Notes: generated by a model from the sequence alone, not told the origin. A DNA stretch of 64,000 nucleotides from DAOTWC01 sp048499435 (GCA_048499435.1 JASNZW010000001.1:496001-560000); one strand, 5' to 3'. Positions 16,628-27,044 are shown, counted from the stretch's first letter. Made by a program: numbers and translations.

Positions 16628-17410
16628 ATGGGGCATGAGGAAACGGCGTGGCTGCGTTTTGGCCAGTTCACGCACCCAGGCAGCGTGCGGTCCGTTAACC
16701 AGGACGCCGTCTGGTCATTTTATTCGGCGGCGCGCGGGGCGGTGTTCCGCGCCGATTTCGGCTTATTCGTCGTGAGCGACGGCGCTGGCGGCCACCTGGA
16801 CGGCGAGCGCGCGTCCGCGCTGGCCGTGCGCGCGCTGGCGCTGCACATGCTGGGCGCGTTCTACGCGGCGGTACTGGCCGACGACCCGCACAGCCCTACG
16901 ATCACCGAAACGCTGATCCAGGCCGTTGAACGCGCGAACGCGGCGGTTATCGCCGGGACGCACGGCGGCGGCGCGGCGCTGACAGCGGCGGTGGTGGTGG
17001 GCTGCCGGGTCTACATCGGCCACGCGGGCGACACGCGCGCCTACGTGGTAGACGCGAACGGCCTGGAGCAGCTCACGCGCGACCACTCGCTGACGCAGCG
17101 CCTGGTGGAGATCGCCCACCTCACGCCCGCCGAAGCGGCGGCGCACCCGCAGCGCAGCCGTCTGTACCGCGCCCTGGGCCAGCAGGACCGCATTGATGTG
17201 GACATTGTGATGCGGCGGCTGCCGCCGGCGGCGCGCCTGCTGCTGTGCAGCGATGGCCTGTGGGACGCGCTGCCCCTCACCGACCTGCACCGCATCGTGG
17301 CAGAAACGCCGGACCCACAGGCAGCCTGCCGCGCGCTGATCGCCGCCGCCAACGCCGCCGGCGCGGCGGACAACGTCTCAGCTATCATCGTCCACCTGCC
17401 CGCCGGCTAA
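16628..17410 (+). CDS. PP2C-type protein phosphatase
   Basis: PPM-family Ser/Thr phosphatase of 260 residues, metal-dependent and cytoplasmic. Core motifs are GSVRSVNQDAVW, VVSDGAGGHLDGE (metal-binding Asp-Gly), GGGAALTAAVVVG, YIGHAGDTRAYVV, LTRDHSLTQRLVE, LYRALGQ, LLLCSDGLWDAL and the final AADNVSAIIV. In bacteria such phosphatases usually counteract Hanks-type kinases; one such kinase is encoded 23 kb away at 39866. The start at 16628 has GAGGAG 10 bp upstream; an earlier in-frame GTG would overlap that site. Confidence 0.93.
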   Translation: MGHEETAWLRFGQFTHPGSVRSVNQDAVWSFYSAARGAVFRADFGLFVVSDGAGGHLDGERASALAVRALALHMLGAFYAAVLADDPHSPTITETLIQAVERANAAVIAGTHGGGAALTAAVVVGCRVYIGHAGDTRAYVVDANGLEQLTRDHSLTQRLVEIAHLTPAEAAAHPQRSRLYRALGQQDRIDVDIVMRRLPPAARLLLCSDGLWDALPLTDLHRIVAETPDPQAACRALIAAANAAGAADNVSAIIVHLPAG

Positions 17411-17415
17411 CGCTG

Positions 17416-18285
17416 TCAGCCGCTGGCCTTGCGCGGGCGCAGGTAGACAAACCAGTAGAACAGCCCCACCAGCACCGCCCCACCGACGATATTCCCCAGC
17501 GTGACCGGCAGCAGGTTGTTCAGCAGGAAATTCGGCACCGTCAGCGGCGCCAGGTCAAGCTTCGCGGCGTTGGCCGCCACCCAGGCGGGGTCGAGCTGCT
17601 TCAGCAGCCAGCCGAACGGGATAAAGTACATATTGGCGACGCTGTGTTCAAAGCCGGCGGCGACGAAAGCGCTGACCGGAAACAGAATCGAGAGGATTTT
17701 GTCGGTCGTGGAGCGCGCGCTGTAGGTCAGCCACACGGCCAGGCACACCAGGCCGTTGCACAGCACGCCGAGCGCGAACGCCTGGACAAAATTGTGCTGG
17801 CACTTGTTCACGGCGATTGTCAGCGCCTGCACGCCCACCGCCCCCGCGCCAGCGGTGTAGCCGCGGCCCAGCAGCACCAGCGCGGCTGTGCCCAGCGCGC
17901 CGACGAAATTGCCGGCGTAGACCACCGTCCAGTTGCGCAGCAGGCTGCGCAGCGGCACCCGCCCGCTGGCCCAGGCCATCACAATCAGGTTGTTGCCCGT
18001 GAACAGCTCGCCCCCGGCGACGACCACCAGGATCAGCCCCAGGCAGAACGCCAGCCCGCCGAGCATCCGGCTGAGGCCGAAGCCCAGGCTGGCGCTGGTG
18101 TCGGTCAGGACGATGGTGGCGAAGATCGCGCCCAGGGCGATGAACGCGCCGGCCAGCACCGCCAGCGTAAAGATCGTCAGTGTAGCTGTCTGGCATTTTT
18201 TCGCGCCCAGTTCCTCGGCCCGCCGGGCCATCTCAGCGGGCAGCAGGGCTTCAAATGAGGGGCGTTCCAACGGCGCTGACTGCAT
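17416..18285 (-). CDS. Formate/nitrite family channel
   Basis: FNT-family pentameric channel for small anions such as formate and nitrite, 289 residues with six membrane helices. Family signatures are GGELFTGNNLI, NFVGALGTAALV, the NKCQHNFVQAFALGVLCN segment and FEHSVANMYFIP, which carries the central pore histidine. Sequence alone does not separate formate from nitrite specificity. The nitrite reductase nirK in the same window makes nitrite uptake attractive. It converges on the phosphatase gene with a 5-bp gap. Confidence 0.93.
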   Translation of the reverse strand: MQSAPLERPSFEALLPAEMARRAEELGAKKCQTATLTIFTLAVLAGAFIALGAIFATIVLTDTSASLGFGLSRMLGGLAFCLGLILVVVAGGELFTGNNLIVMAWASGRVPLRSLLRNWTVVYAGNFVGALGTAALVLLGRGYTAGAGAVGVQALTIAVNKCQHNFVQAFALGVLCNGLVCLAVWLTYSARSTTDKILSILFPVSAFVAAGFEHSVANMYFIPFGWLLKQLDPAWVAANAAKLDLAPLTVPNFLLNNLLPVTLGNIVGGAVLVGLFYWFVYLRPRKASG

Positions 18286-18322
18286 AAGTTTAAATCTCTT
18301 TCGTGTAATGCAGATAAAATAA

Positions 18323-18760
18323 TCAGCGGCGCGGGCGCAGGTCGCGCGCCAGCACCAGCAGCAGCCCCAGCGGGAGCAGGATGCAGCAGCACGCCTGAAG
18401 CCAGACGCCGCCGAACGCGAACAAATTCCACACTGACGAGATCACCGTCCACAGCGGCCCCAGCGCAGCCTGCGCCGTTTCCGCCGCTGAGGGCGGCGCG
18501 GGCGTGGCTGACGGCGGCGGCGTGATCGTCAGGCGGGCGGCGGCGGTGGCGTTCACGTCCGGCGCGGGCGCGGGCGTGGCCGCGGCGGCGGTTTGTGTCA
18601 GGCGCAGATTAACCTCCGCCTGCACCGTCAGCTCGACCTGTGTGGGCGCGGTGGGCGTTTCCGCCGGCCCAGGCTGCGCGATCAGCATCACCAGCCCGGC
18701 CAGCGCCATGCCCCCCAGCACGATGTAGAAAATCCCCTTGAACAGGCCCGTCAGCTTCAT
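18323..18760 (-). CDS. Two-helix membrane protein with Ala/Thr/Pro linker
   Basis: A 145-residue protein of unknown function. One hydrophobic helix covers residues 7-27 and a second, containing a CCC run, covers about 108-138. The 80 residues between them are low-complexity Ala/Thr/Pro, as in other extracytoplasmic linkers in this window. It starts at ATG 18760 after a GGGGAAGG ribosome binding site and ends at a positively charged tail. It lies between groEL and the FNT channel, and nothing indicates its role. Confidence 0.6.
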   Translation of the reverse strand: MKLTGLFKGIFYIVLGGMALAGLVMLIAQPGPAETPTAPTQVELTVQAEVNLRLTQTAAAATPAPAPDVNATAAARLTITPPPSATPAPPSAAETAQAALGPLWTVISSVWNLFAFGGVWLQACCCILLPLGLLLVLARDLRPRR

Positions 18761-18822
18761 AGCCGCCTTCCCCTTTTCCGCTATACGCCCATTGTACCGC
18801 CAGACGCCGCCGGGGGAGAAAT

Positions 18823-18857
18823 CAAAAACGGGGCGGCCCGTTTGCCAGGCCGCCCCG
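18823..18857 (-). terminator. Rho-independent terminator of groESL
   Basis: CGGGGCGGCC (18829-18838) pairs perfectly with GGCCGCCCCG (18848-18857). On the minus strand the stem is followed directly by TTTTTGAT. It lies 17 bp after the groEL stop and is a textbook intrinsic terminator. Confidence 0.92.
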
Positions 18858-18874
18858 CTGCTGCGCTGCGGAAC

Positions 18875-20515
<1,641 letters not shown>

Positions 20516-20569
20516 AATGGATTGTCCTCCAGGTTAGGGTTGTGTGCGGGTTGTGCAGGGTAGGCAGTG

Positions 20570-20866
20570 TTACTCGACGATGCCGAGGATGTCGCTTTCC
20601 TTCATGATGAGCAGTTTCTTGCCATCAATCTTGATTTCCGTGCCGGCGTATTTGGCGAACAGCACCCGGTCACCCACCTTCACGTCCATCGGGATGCGCT
20701 CGCCATCTTCGTCGCGGCGGCCTTCGCCCACCGCCAGCACGTTGCCCTGCTGCGGTTTCTCTTTGGCGGTCTCCGGCAGCACGAGCTGGCCACCCGCAAA
20801 CGTGTCTTCCTGTTCAACCGCTTCGATCAGAACACGGTCCCCCAGAGGGCGCAGTTTAATAGCCAT
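20570..20866 (-). CDS. groES: 10-kDa co-chaperonin GroES
   Basis: Heptameric lid of the GroEL chamber, 98 residues. Signature features are the N-terminal IKLRPLGDRVLIEAVEQE, the mobile loop TFAGGQLVLPETAKEKPQQG, VGEGRRDEDGERIP and the C-terminal KIDGKKLLIMKESDILGI. It is the first gene of the heat-shock operon, with a sigma-70 promoter and CIRCE operator 70-140 bp upstream. Confidence 0.98.
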   Translation of the reverse strand: MAIKLRPLGDRVLIEAVEQEDTFAGGQLVLPETAKEKPQQGNVLAVGEGRRDEDGERIPMDVKVGDRVLFAKYAGTEIKIDGKKLLIMKESDILGIVE

Positions 20867-20936
20867 CGGTCTTGTTCCTCCATCTCACAAATGGGCACGG
20901 ATGCGCAGGCGCGCACAGCGCTTCGCGTCTACAAGG

Positions 20937-20962
20937 TTAGCACTCTCACACGAGAGTGCTAA
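20937..20962. promoter_or_regulatory. CIRCE operator of groESL (8-nt spacer)
   Basis: TTAGCACTC (20937-20945) and GAGTGCTAA (20954-20962) are perfect CIRCE half-sites bound by the HrcA repressor. Eight bases separate them instead of the standard nine, and the inner TC/GA also pair, giving 11-bp arms around ACAC. It overlaps the expected start of transcription of the groES promoter. Confidence 0.92.
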
Positions 20963-20975
20963 ATCAACTGCCCTC

Positions 20976-21004
20976 AATATAGCAGAAGGTCGTATCAGCG
21001 TCAA
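20976..21004 (-). promoter_or_regulatory. Sigma-70 promoter of groES-groEL
   Basis: On the minus strand TTGACG (20999-21004), 17 bp, TATATT (20976-20981). Transcription would begin just before the CIRCE operator, which supports heat-shock repression by HrcA. Confidence 0.85.
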
Positions 21005-21010
21005 GAATTT

Positions 21011-21037
21011 CTAGCAAACTTTTTACACGAGTGCTAA
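21011..21037. promoter_or_regulatory. Second, degenerate CIRCE-like site
   Basis: CTAGCAAAC (21011-21019), nine bases, GAGTGCTAA (21029-21037). The right half is perfect; the left half matches six of nine consensus positions. It lies upstream of the groES -35 box and ahead of the divergent recombinase gene, so it could bind HrcA cooperatively or act on the other gene. Confidence 0.55.
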
Positions 21038-21113
21038 CCGCCCCGCCAGGCCGCGTCTGATAAAGGCGAACCGCCGCCAGTGTGGTAAACTGGAGGCGAT
21101 AACACGGAGGACT

Positions 21114-22199
21114 ATGGCGCGCGCGAACAGCACCCGCCTGCCAACCACCTGGCAGGAAGATTACGTCATGCTCATGCCGGCGCAGCCTGGCAAGGATGAA
21201 CGGTCGCGCCTGGGTTACTTTCTGGACTGGCTGGCGCTGATGGGCCGGGCGTGGTATCAGCCTGACCTGGCGGCTTACCGCGACTACCTGCTGCGCGACA
21301 AGCCCAATCGCCGGGGCGGGACCGGCCTGGCGCCGGCGACGGTGCAGGCGCACCTGGCGACGGTGCGCGGGCGCTACGCCGCCCTTCTGCGCGACAACCG
21401 CGTGCGCCGCGCGCTCTACGACCTGGCCCCGGCGGCGGGCGGCCCCGCTGACCGCAAAGCCTTCGTGGATGAGGCGCTGCTGCGGTTGCAAAACGCCGTC
21501 CACCCGGCTGCGGCGGCGGTTGCTGTGGTGGCGCAGCGCGACACCGCCGACGCCGAGCATCTGCGGCTGACGCCGGCCCAGGTGGGCGCGCTGCTGCGCG
21601 GCCCCGGCCTGAACACGCTGGCCGGCCTGCGCGACACCGCCATCTTCGCGCTGATGGCCTGCACCGGCATCCGTGAAGCCGAGCTGTGCGCCCTGGATAC
21701 GCCCGACCTGCGCACCCTGTTGGGCGGCGAGCTGGCGCTGCGCGTGCGCGCCGGCAAAGGCCAGCAGCAGCGCTTAGTGCCTTACGGCCTGCTGAACTGG
21801 TGTCTGGGGTATGTTGACCGCTGGCTGGCGGCGGCGCAGATCAAAGACGGCGCGGTCTTTCGCGGGCTGTATCGCGGCGGCCAAACGGCGCGCCGCACCC
21901 GGCTGAGCACGCGCGCCGTCAACGACATTTTCAACCGCTGGCCGGTCGAGATAGACGGCGCGCCGCGCGCGGTCAGGCCGCACGACCTGCGCCGCACTTA
22001 CGCCCGCCGCGCTTACGAACACGGCATGGACTTGGAGCGCATCCGCCAGAACCTGGGCCACGCCAGCGTGCAGACAACACAGGGCTATGTGGGCACGCTG
22101 GACGCGGACCAGCGCCGCCCGCCCGCTATGTTCAGACCGCCCTACCCGCCCGAACAGCACGACGCAGAGAGGTTTCCCGGTGAATACAATCCAACATAA
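21114..22199 (+). CDS. Tyrosine recombinase/integrase
   Basis: Site-specific recombinase of 361 residues. An N-terminal SAM-like DNA-binding domain (about residues 20-110) is followed by a catalytic domain with the full tyrosine-recombinase set: Arg in ACTGIREAELC, Lys in RAGKGQQQRLVPY, HDLRR, GHASVQTTQGYV with the nucleophilic Tyr. It lies divergent from groES and is followed by ordinary housekeeping genes. No tRNA, direct repeats or phage genes are nearby, so it looks like a resident recombinase or the remnant of an integrated element rather than part of an active phage. A GGAGG site precedes the ATG. Confidence 0.88.
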   Translation: MARANSTRLPTTWQEDYVMLMPAQPGKDERSRLGYFLDWLALMGRAWYQPDLAAYRDYLLRDKPNRRGGTGLAPATVQAHLATVRGRYAALLRDNRVRRALYDLAPAAGGPADRKAFVDEALLRLQNAVHPAAAAVAVVAQRDTADAEHLRLTPAQVGALLRGPGLNTLAGLRDTAIFALMACTGIREAELCALDTPDLRTLLGGELALRVRAGKGQQQRLVPYGLLNWCLGYVDRWLAAAQIKDGAVFRGLYRGGQTARRTRLSTRAVNDIFNRWPVEIDGAPRAVRPHDLRRTYARRAYEHGMDLERIRQNLGHASVQTTQGYVGTLDADQRRPPAMFRPPYPPEQHDAERFPGEYNPT

Positions 22200-22617
22200 A
22201 GTGAACATTGTGCGGCCTGTGACGGACATCTTCCGGTTCGTGGCTGATTTCAGCAACGCGCCGCAGTGGCAGCCTGCGCCGGTCGATCTGCACCGCGCCG
22301 GGCAGCTTCGGCTGGGGGATATGGTCGTGGGCACGCGCCAGATCATGGGCCGCACCATGCACGTCAACGCCGACGTGATCGAGTTCGTGCCCAACCAGCT
22401 TATTATCTACAAGGGCATTCTGGGCGGCTATTATTTCCGCACGACTTATAAATTCACTTTCGCCGGCAGCGGGACCGACGTAACCGAAACCACCGAAATA
22501 CGCATCCCCTGGTGGAATTTCTTTCTGCGCCCGTTCATCGTCGGCGCGCTCAACGGGCAGGTCAAAACCAGCCTGGACAACCTCAAGCAGGTGCTGGAGG
22601 CGCGCAACCGGGCGTGA
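22180..22617 (+). CDS. SRPBCC-family lipid-binding-like protein
   Basis: A 145-residue protein with the START/polyketide-cyclase pattern: an initial strand HKVNIVRPVTDIFRFVADF, then NAPQWQPAP, a VVGTRQIMGR strand, and a long C-terminal helix (GALNGQVKTSLDNLKQVLE). These proteins bind hydrophobic ligands, and the ligand here is unknown. The GTG at 22180 is chosen because GAGAGG lies 7 bp upstream; longer readings run into the recombinase. It overlaps the recombinase stop by 20 bp and the next gene by 4 bp. Confidence 0.75.
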   Translation: MNTIQHKVNIVRPVTDIFRFVADFSNAPQWQPAPVDLHRAGQLRLGDMVVGTRQIMGRTMHVNADVIEFVPNQLIIYKGILGGYYFRTTYKFTFAGSGTDVTETTEIRIPWWNFFLRPFIVGALNGQVKTSLDNLKQVLEARNRA

Positions 22618-24173
22618 AACTCAACCGCTGGCTGCTGCTGCTGACGCTGGGGGCGCTGGGCCTGCGCCTGGGGCTGGCGCCGTTGGTGACGCACCCCGGC
22701 ATCGGCGACCCGAATCACTATTACAACCTGGGGCGCGCGCTGGCCGCCGGCCGCGGCTTTACCGTTGATTACATCTGGCAGTACAACGACCCGCCAGACG
22801 CCATCACCCACCCCGACGACCACTGGATGCCGCTGGCCGGCGCGCTGGCGGCGGGCGGGCTGCTGGCTGGCGGCGACAGCACCTTCGCCGCGCTGCTGCC
22901 GTTCATCGCCCTGGGGACGCTGCTGGTCCCGCTGGTTTACGCCGCCGCCCGCCAGCTCGGCGTCGGCGTGGGGGGCAGCCTGTTCGCCGCCGCCGCCGCC
23001 GGCCTGCTGCCGGAGCTGGTGCTTAATTCGCTGCGCACCGACACCACCATCCCCAACGCCGTGCTGATCACCGCCGCCGTGCTGCTGTTCAACCGGGGGC
23101 TGCGCACCGGCGGGCTGGCGGCCTTCGCCGGCAGCGGCCTGGCCGCCGGGCTGGCCTATCTGACGCGCAACGATTCGATCCTGCTGCTGCCGGCGCTGGC
23201 CGGGGCGCTGCTGCTGCGCTGGCGCTGGGGGGGCCTGCCGCGCGCGCGCTGGGCCGGGGCGCTGCTGGTCCCGCTGGTCGCGCTGCTGGCCGCCGCGCCC
23301 TGGCTGGTTCGCAACCTGCAAACACTGGGCTACCCGACCGCGCGCGAGACGCAGTATATGTATTTCTTCACCGACCAGCGCGACCACTACGCCTACGGCC
23401 AGACGTTCACGCTGGCCACCATGCTTGCGCGCCAGACGCCGGCGCAGCTTGTCGGCAAGCGCCTGTTCGAGCTGGCCGCCGGGGTCAAGTTGATGTACAC
23501 CGCGCTCGATGTCTTTCTGCCGGTAGCCGTGATCGGCGGGCTGGCGCTGCTTATCGCCGCGCGCGACCGCCAGCGCCTGCTGACGCTGAGTCCGGCGCTG
23601 CTGCTGCTGCTGGCCGGCTGGCTGTTCTACGCGCTGCTGGTCCCCTACAAGGCGCAAAGCGGCAGCCTGAAGAAAATCTATCTGTCGGTTGTGCCGCTGC
23701 TGCTGCCGCTGGCCGGCTACGCGCTGGAACGCACCATCGCCGACACGCGCCTGCGGCTGGGCGCGGCGGCGATCGCGCTGGCGCTCACCACCGCCAACGC
23801 GGTCGAGCTGGTGCGGGCCGACGCCGCCTTCACCGCGCGCTACAGCGGCTACATCGCACAGGTGAGCGCCGCCGCGCGCGCCCTGCCCGACACCAACGGC
23901 GACGGCGAGATCGTGCTGATGGCGCAGGACCCGTTCATGTTCAGCTACTTCGGCCTGCGCACCGTCATGCTGCCGCTGGCCGACCGCGCGGGCGTGCTGG
24001 AGGCCGCCCGCCGCTACAACGTGGATTACCTGATGATGCCGCCCGACCGCCCCGCCCTCGACCCGCTGTACAACGGGGACGAGCGCGACCCGCGCTTCGT
24101 GCTGGCGCTGCCGATTCGCGGCACAAACGCCGCCCTCTACAGGTTCGACTTCGATGCCGATGCCCCTAACTGA
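22614..24173 (+). CDS. GT39-like membrane glycosyltransferase
   Basis: A 519-residue protein with about ten membrane helices. The N-terminal pattern (LRLGLAP, HPGIGDPNHYYNLGRALAAGRGF) has the Asp and Tyr-rich first extracytoplasmic loop of GT-C enzymes of the ArnT/PMT type, which move sugars from polyprenyl phosphate carriers to lipids or proteins outside the membrane. YLTRNDSILLLPAL is another recurring family element. Translation starts at a GTG that overlaps the previous stop (GTGA). The acceptor and sugar are unknown. Confidence 0.7.
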   Translation: MKLNRWLLLLTLGALGLRLGLAPLVTHPGIGDPNHYYNLGRALAAGRGFTVDYIWQYNDPPDAITHPDDHWMPLAGALAAGGLLAGGDSTFAALLPFIALGTLLVPLVYAAARQLGVGVGGSLFAAAAAGLLPELVLNSLRTDTTIPNAVLITAAVLLFNRGLRTGGLAAFAGSGLAAGLAYLTRNDSILLLPALAGALLLRWRWGGLPRARWAGALLVPLVALLAAAPWLVRNLQTLGYPTARETQYMYFFTDQRDHYAYGQTFTLATMLARQTPAQLVGKRLFELAAGVKLMYTALDVFLPVAVIGGLALLIAARDRQRLLTLSPALLLLLAGWLFYALLVPYKAQSGSLKKIYLSVVPLLLPLAGYALERTIADTRLRLGAAAIALALTTANAVELVRADAAFTARYSGYIAQVSAAARALPDTNGDGEIVLMAQDPFMFSYFGLRTVMLPLADRAGVLEAARRYNVDYLMMPPDRPALDPLYNGDERDPRFVLALPIRGTNAALYRFDFDADAPN

Positions 24174-25530
24174 CCTCCACCCCGCGCCGCCGGAAGCGGG
24201 GGCTGCGGGCGCGTTTGATAAGGCGCGCCAGCGCGCCCTGTGGCTGATCCTGGCGCTGGCGCTGCTGCTGCGGCTGGCCTACGCGCTGCCGCTGGACCGC
24301 GCCGCGCCCTACACCGACCCCGGCGGCGACAGCGGCTGGTTTCTGGCCAACGGCTACGCGCTGGTCACCGGTTTCGACGACGGCTATCTCACCCGGCTGG
24401 ACGGCGAGCCGTTCCCGATTCTGCTCAAAAACCTGCCGACGCCGCCGTTGTACCTGCTGTTCGTCGGCCTGTGGCAGGCGCTGCTGCCGCCCGAAACCGC
24501 GCTGCTGTTGATCCGCGTGCTGCAGGCCGCGCTGGGCACGCTGACGTGTTATTTCGCTTTCCGGCTGGCGCGGGCGGCAGCGGGCGACGCGCGCGCCGGG
24601 CTGATCGCCGCCGCCGCGCTGGCGCTGTCGCCGATGTTCATCGTCGAAGCGGCGATCATCGCCACCGAGACCGTCTATATCGCGCTGGTGACGGGCGCGC
24701 TGGCGCTGTACGTCGAGCAGCGCGGCCGGCCAGCGGCGCTGGTGGCGGTGGGCGCGCTGCTGGGGCTGGCGACGCTCACGCGGGCGGTGCTGCTGCTGTT
24801 TCCACTGGCGCTGCTGCCGCATCTGCTGCTGGCCGGCGGCTGGCGGGCGGGGCGGCGGCGGGCGCTGCTGCTGCTGCTGGCCTACGCGCTGGTTGTCGGC
24901 AGTTGGACCGTTTACAGCCGGCTGCGCTGGGAACGCTGGGTGATCGCCGGGGAAGGGTTTTCGGCGTTCCTCTACCTGGGGGCCAGCGACGCCGGCTGGC
25001 AGGGCGGCGCGCGCGTTGACGAAGAACTGGCGCTCGAACTGCCCGCCGCCAGCGAGGATCAGCAGGGCATTTACCGCGACCGCGCCGCTGAGCTGATCGC
25101 CAGCGACCCGGCGGGCTACGTCCGCCGCCGCGTGGAGCAGCTCGCCGACGCCTATTTTCAGCCGCACGGCACGCTCACGTTTGGCGGCCCCAGCCTGCGC
25201 CGCCTGTTCAGCGCGTGGCTGACCCAGGATCGCACACTGGCCGGCCTGCGCGCGGTCGCGCAGACCGAGAGCTTCTGGCCCAAGCTGGCGATGTACATCT
25301 TTCATTACACGGCGCTGCTGGGCGGGCTGGCCGGCATCTGGCTGACACGCCGCCGCTGGCGCTGGACGCTGCCGCCGCTGCTGTTTATCGGCTATACGTC
25401 GGCGGTGCATCTGGTGCTGGAGGTGCGCCCGCGTTACATATTCCCCACCGAGGTATTCTGGTGGGTGTTCGCGGCGGCGGCGCTGGCCCGCCTGTACCAT
25501 ACTTTGCGCCTGCGACATGCCCGCGCCTAG
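24154..25530 (+). CDS. Second GT39-like membrane glycosyltransferase
   Basis: A 458-residue integral membrane protein with a cytoplasmic N-terminal segment and about nine helices. YTDPGGDSGWFLANGYALVTG gives the acidic first loop of GT-C transferases, FRLARAAAGDARAGLIAAAALALSPMFI resembles the PMT_2 core, and EVRPRYIFPTEVF ends the membrane domain. The start (ATG 24154, or 24160 two codons later) lies within the end of the preceding gene, so the two are probably translationally coupled and act in the same pathway. Confidence 0.7.
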   Translation: MPMPLTDLHPAPPEAGAAGAFDKARQRALWLILALALLLRLAYALPLDRAAPYTDPGGDSGWFLANGYALVTGFDDGYLTRLDGEPFPILLKNLPTPPLYLLFVGLWQALLPPETALLLIRVLQAALGTLTCYFAFRLARAAAGDARAGLIAAAALALSPMFIVEAAIIATETVYIALVTGALALYVEQRGRPAALVAVGALLGLATLTRAVLLLFPLALLPHLLLAGGWRAGRRRALLLLLAYALVVGSWTVYSRLRWERWVIAGEGFSAFLYLGASDAGWQGGARVDEELALELPAASEDQQGIYRDRAAELIASDPAGYVRRRVEQLADAYFQPHGTLTFGGPSLRRLFSAWLTQDRTLAGLRAVAQTESFWPKLAMYIFHYTALLGGLAGIWLTRRRWRWTLPPLLFIGYTSAVHLVLEVRPRYIFPTEVFWWVFAAAALARLYHTLRLRHARA

Positions 25531-25622
25531 CTGATAATTGTCAGCGTGACGGTAGCGCCCAGCCAAAGATGGTCTTACACTATTAAACAGCGTATAGGTT
25601 TTGCGAAAGGAAACATGTCTCT

Positions 25623-26960
25623 ATGCTAAGGCACACACGTCTTTTGGTTGTGATGGCGCTGCTGCTGGCAGCCCTGGGCGCGGCGCTGCCGGCGCTGGCG
25701 CAGGCTGCCACACCGATCGCCATTGGCGACACGGTTGAAGGGTCGCTGGCCGCCAACCAGGCGCAGTCACGCTACACCTTCAGCGGTGAATCGGGCCAGT
25801 TCGTGATGATCACATTGATATCAAATGACTTCGATGCCTACCTCACGCTGGAAGACGCTGACGGTATGCTCGTGGCCAGCGATGACGACAGCGCGGGCGA
25901 ACTCAATTCGCGCATCGGGCCGCTGGCGCTGTCAGCCAACGGCGATTACACCATCGTCGTTTCCAGTTGGAGCAGCGGCGCCGCTGGTGATTACACGCTG
26001 ACGCTGGCCGCGCCGGTCATTGAAACGACGGCGTATGGCAACCAGGTGGACGGCGAACTCGTCGCCGACGAGCTGTACAAAACCTACTATTTTGAGGGCG
26101 AAAGCGGCGATGCCGTAGCCATCACGCTGAGTTCCGACGATTTCGACTCCTACCTTGAGCTGAAAGCGCCCTCTGGCACACAGTCGTGGACCGACGACGA
26201 CGGCGCCGGCAACCGCAACGCCCTGCTTGGCCCGCTGGTGCTGCCGGAAAGCGGCCTGTACATCATCACCGCCCGCAGCTGGAGCGAATCCGACACTGGC
26301 ACGTTCACGCTGTCCTTGCAGCGCGCGCAGATCACGCCGCTGGAAACGGACACCCCCGCAGAGGCCGAGCTGGCCGCCGGCGAGCCGCTGTACTTCAGCT
26401 TTGAAGGCGAGAGCGGCCAGACAATCAGCCTCACCGTGAACAGCGACAACACCATTGACACCCAGATGACGCTGCGCGGGCCGGATGGCTATCAGGTGGA
26501 CTATAACGACGACGGCACAGGCATTGACCCGGCGCTGCCCGCCACCACGCTCACCAGCAGCGGCATTCACACGCTCATCATCACGGGGCGCTATGCCGAC
26601 GAAAGCGGCCCGCTGACGGTGCTGCTGGCCGCCGTTACGCTGCCGTCGCTGGATGACGGCCCGCAGCGCGTCCGCCTGAGCGACAAGCAGAGCAGCGGCC
26701 AGGTGGTTTTCAGCGGGGTCGCCGGCGAGACCGTGATCCTGACGCTGGCGCTGGAAAACGGCGCCGCGCTGCCGTCCTATATCGAGATCAGCCAGGCCAG
26801 CAGCCCGCTGGCGTATATCAACAGCAGCAACGACACGATGGCTGGCGTGGCGCTGACGCTGACCATCCCCAGCGATGGCACCGTGCATATCCAACTGGAC
26901 GACTACACCTACAGCGTGAAGATCGTCAACCTGTCCCTGGAGCGCGTGGCCGCGGAGTAA
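25623..26960 (+). CDS. Secreted protein with PPC repeats
   Basis: Exported protein of 445 residues. After a signal peptide (cleavage near ALAQAA) come three to four copies of the bacterial pre-peptidase C-terminal domain, about 105 residues each. Each has a recurring core: GDTVEGSLAA...YTFSGESGQFV.I.L.S.DFDAYLTLED, DDDSAG..NSRIGPL.L...G.YTIVV.SWS. These domains are usually surface or secretion modules. No catalytic domain is attached, so it may be a structural or adhesive cell-surface protein. A GC-rich hairpin follows. Confidence 0.85.
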   Translation: MLRHTRLLVVMALLLAALGAALPALAQAATPIAIGDTVEGSLAANQAQSRYTFSGESGQFVMITLISNDFDAYLTLEDADGMLVASDDDSAGELNSRIGPLALSANGDYTIVVSSWSSGAAGDYTLTLAAPVIETTAYGNQVDGELVADELYKTYYFEGESGDAVAITLSSDDFDSYLELKAPSGTQSWTDDDGAGNRNALLGPLVLPESGLYIITARSWSESDTGTFTLSLQRAQITPLETDTPAEAELAAGEPLYFSFEGESGQTISLTVNSDNTIDTQMTLRGPDGYQVDYNDDGTGIDPALPATTLTSSGIHTLIITGRYADESGPLTVLLAAVTLPSLDDGPQRVRLSDKQSSGQVVFSGVAGETVILTLALENGAALPSYIEISQASSPLAYINSSNDTMAGVALTLTIPSDGTVHIQLDDYTYSVKIVNLSLERVAAE

Positions 26961-26982
26961 CGCGCGCCTGACCTGTTCACCG

Positions 26983-27010
26983 TCCCCCCGGCCCGCGCGG
27001 GCCGGGGGGA
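26983..27010 (+). terminator. GC-rich hairpin after the PPC protein gene
   Basis: TCCCCCCGGCCCG (26983-26995) and CGGGCCGGGGGGA (26998-27010) form a 13-bp perfect stem with a minimal loop. It lies 22 bp after the stop. There is no T-run, so termination may be inefficient. Confidence 0.6.
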
Positions 27011-27044
27011 TGGACACAGCTAATCACCAAAGGCAGCCATCCGC

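Noticed and set aside
21000..22250. Integrated element with attachment sites around the recombinase
   Set aside because: No tRNA gene, no matching direct repeats and no phage or plasmid genes were found on either side.
24166..25566. 466-codon minus-strand frame opposite the glycosyltransferase
   Set aside because: The Gln/Arg-rich translation is an artefact of Leu/Ala-rich membrane coding on the other strand.
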